Program-made: the position numbers and the translations under genes
Shown here: positions 5,377 to 5,415 of the stretch, one piece after another
How the letters are laid out: every line of letters starts with the position of its first letter
How positions within the stretch are numbered: the first letter of the stretch is position 1
The notes under the pieces: generated by a model
What the model was told of the DNA's origin: nothing
The model's database searches: none
What the model saw: the letters and a program-made list of their open reading frames with translations, nothing else
Source of the DNA: an uncultured Collinsella sp.
Lineage (GTDB): Bacteria; Actinomycetota; Coriobacteriia; Coriobacteriales; Coriobacteriaceae
Direction of reading: 5' to 3'
DNA: 5,415 bases
Assembly: GCA_902478935.1 (NCBI GenBank)
Contig: CABSMV010000116.1
Span: forward strand, 1 to 5,415

Positions 5377-5415
5377 CTGTCTCTTATACACATCTCCGAG
5401 CCCACGAGACTCCTG
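5377..5415 (+). other. Illumina Nextera adapter contamination
   Basis: CTGTCTCTTATACACATCT (5377-5395) is the 19-bp Tn5 mosaic end used in Nextera libraries. CCGAGCCCACGAGAC (5396-5410) is the following adapter segment, and TCCTG (5411-5415) fits the first bases of an i7 index; from memory, index N704 begins this way. In the argC frame the tail reads as SLIHISEPTR, and on the reverse strand the artefact begins MYKRQ, both familiar adapter translations. These bases are not genomic. The true boundary could lie a base or two either side of 5377 if genomic bases happen to match. Confidence 0.97.

Noticed and set aside
5014..5391. Reverse open frame of 125 codons opposite argC
   Set aside because: Its start codon and first residues (MYKRQ) come from adapter sequence, and the rest is antisense to argC.

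Overview
The window is GC-rich, compact bacterial DNA. Its gene content and order suggest an anaerobic actinobacterium of the Coriobacteriia, perhaps Collinsella-like: a riboflavin ECF transporter with fused ATPases, small FMN-binding split-barrel proteins, and argC. That placement is inference from protein character and base composition, because no marker gene is present. All supported genes are on the + strand.

Layout. Positions 1 to about 300 hold no gene I can support, only short inverted repeats. A promoter-like element at 302-329 leads straight into a well-conserved FMN riboswitch (RFN element, about 334-523). The riboswitch ends at the Shine-Dalgarno of ribU (531-1121), the riboflavin-binding S component. 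ribU overlaps a double-length ecfA gene (1118-3022, both ATPases fused in one chain), which overlaps ecfT (3022-3822). Together these make a complete, dedicated ECF riboflavin importer. Two related FMN-binding (pyridoxamine 5'-phosphate oxidase-like) genes follow closely (3853-4299 and 4343-4753), and a 15-bp perfect inverted repeat closes the unit at 4791-4844. The simplest reading is one FMN-responsive operon that imports the flavin precursor and also makes two small flavoproteins.

A second unit begins after the hairpin. Two ARG-box-like operators exactly 3 bp apart (4888-4905 and 4909-4926) precede argC (from 5011), the arginine biosynthesis reductase. Genomic sequence appears to stop at 5376. 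The last 39 bases match the Illumina Nextera transposase adapter plus the first bases of an index, so the 3' end of argC is missing because of a sequencing or assembly artefact, not biology.

I found no sign of a wholly new system. The most useful observations are the adapter contamination, the riboswitch whose closing helix abuts or covers the ribosome binding site, the fused EcfA with an insertion in its second half, the tandem flavoprotein pair in a flavin-import operon, and the paired ArgR operator.
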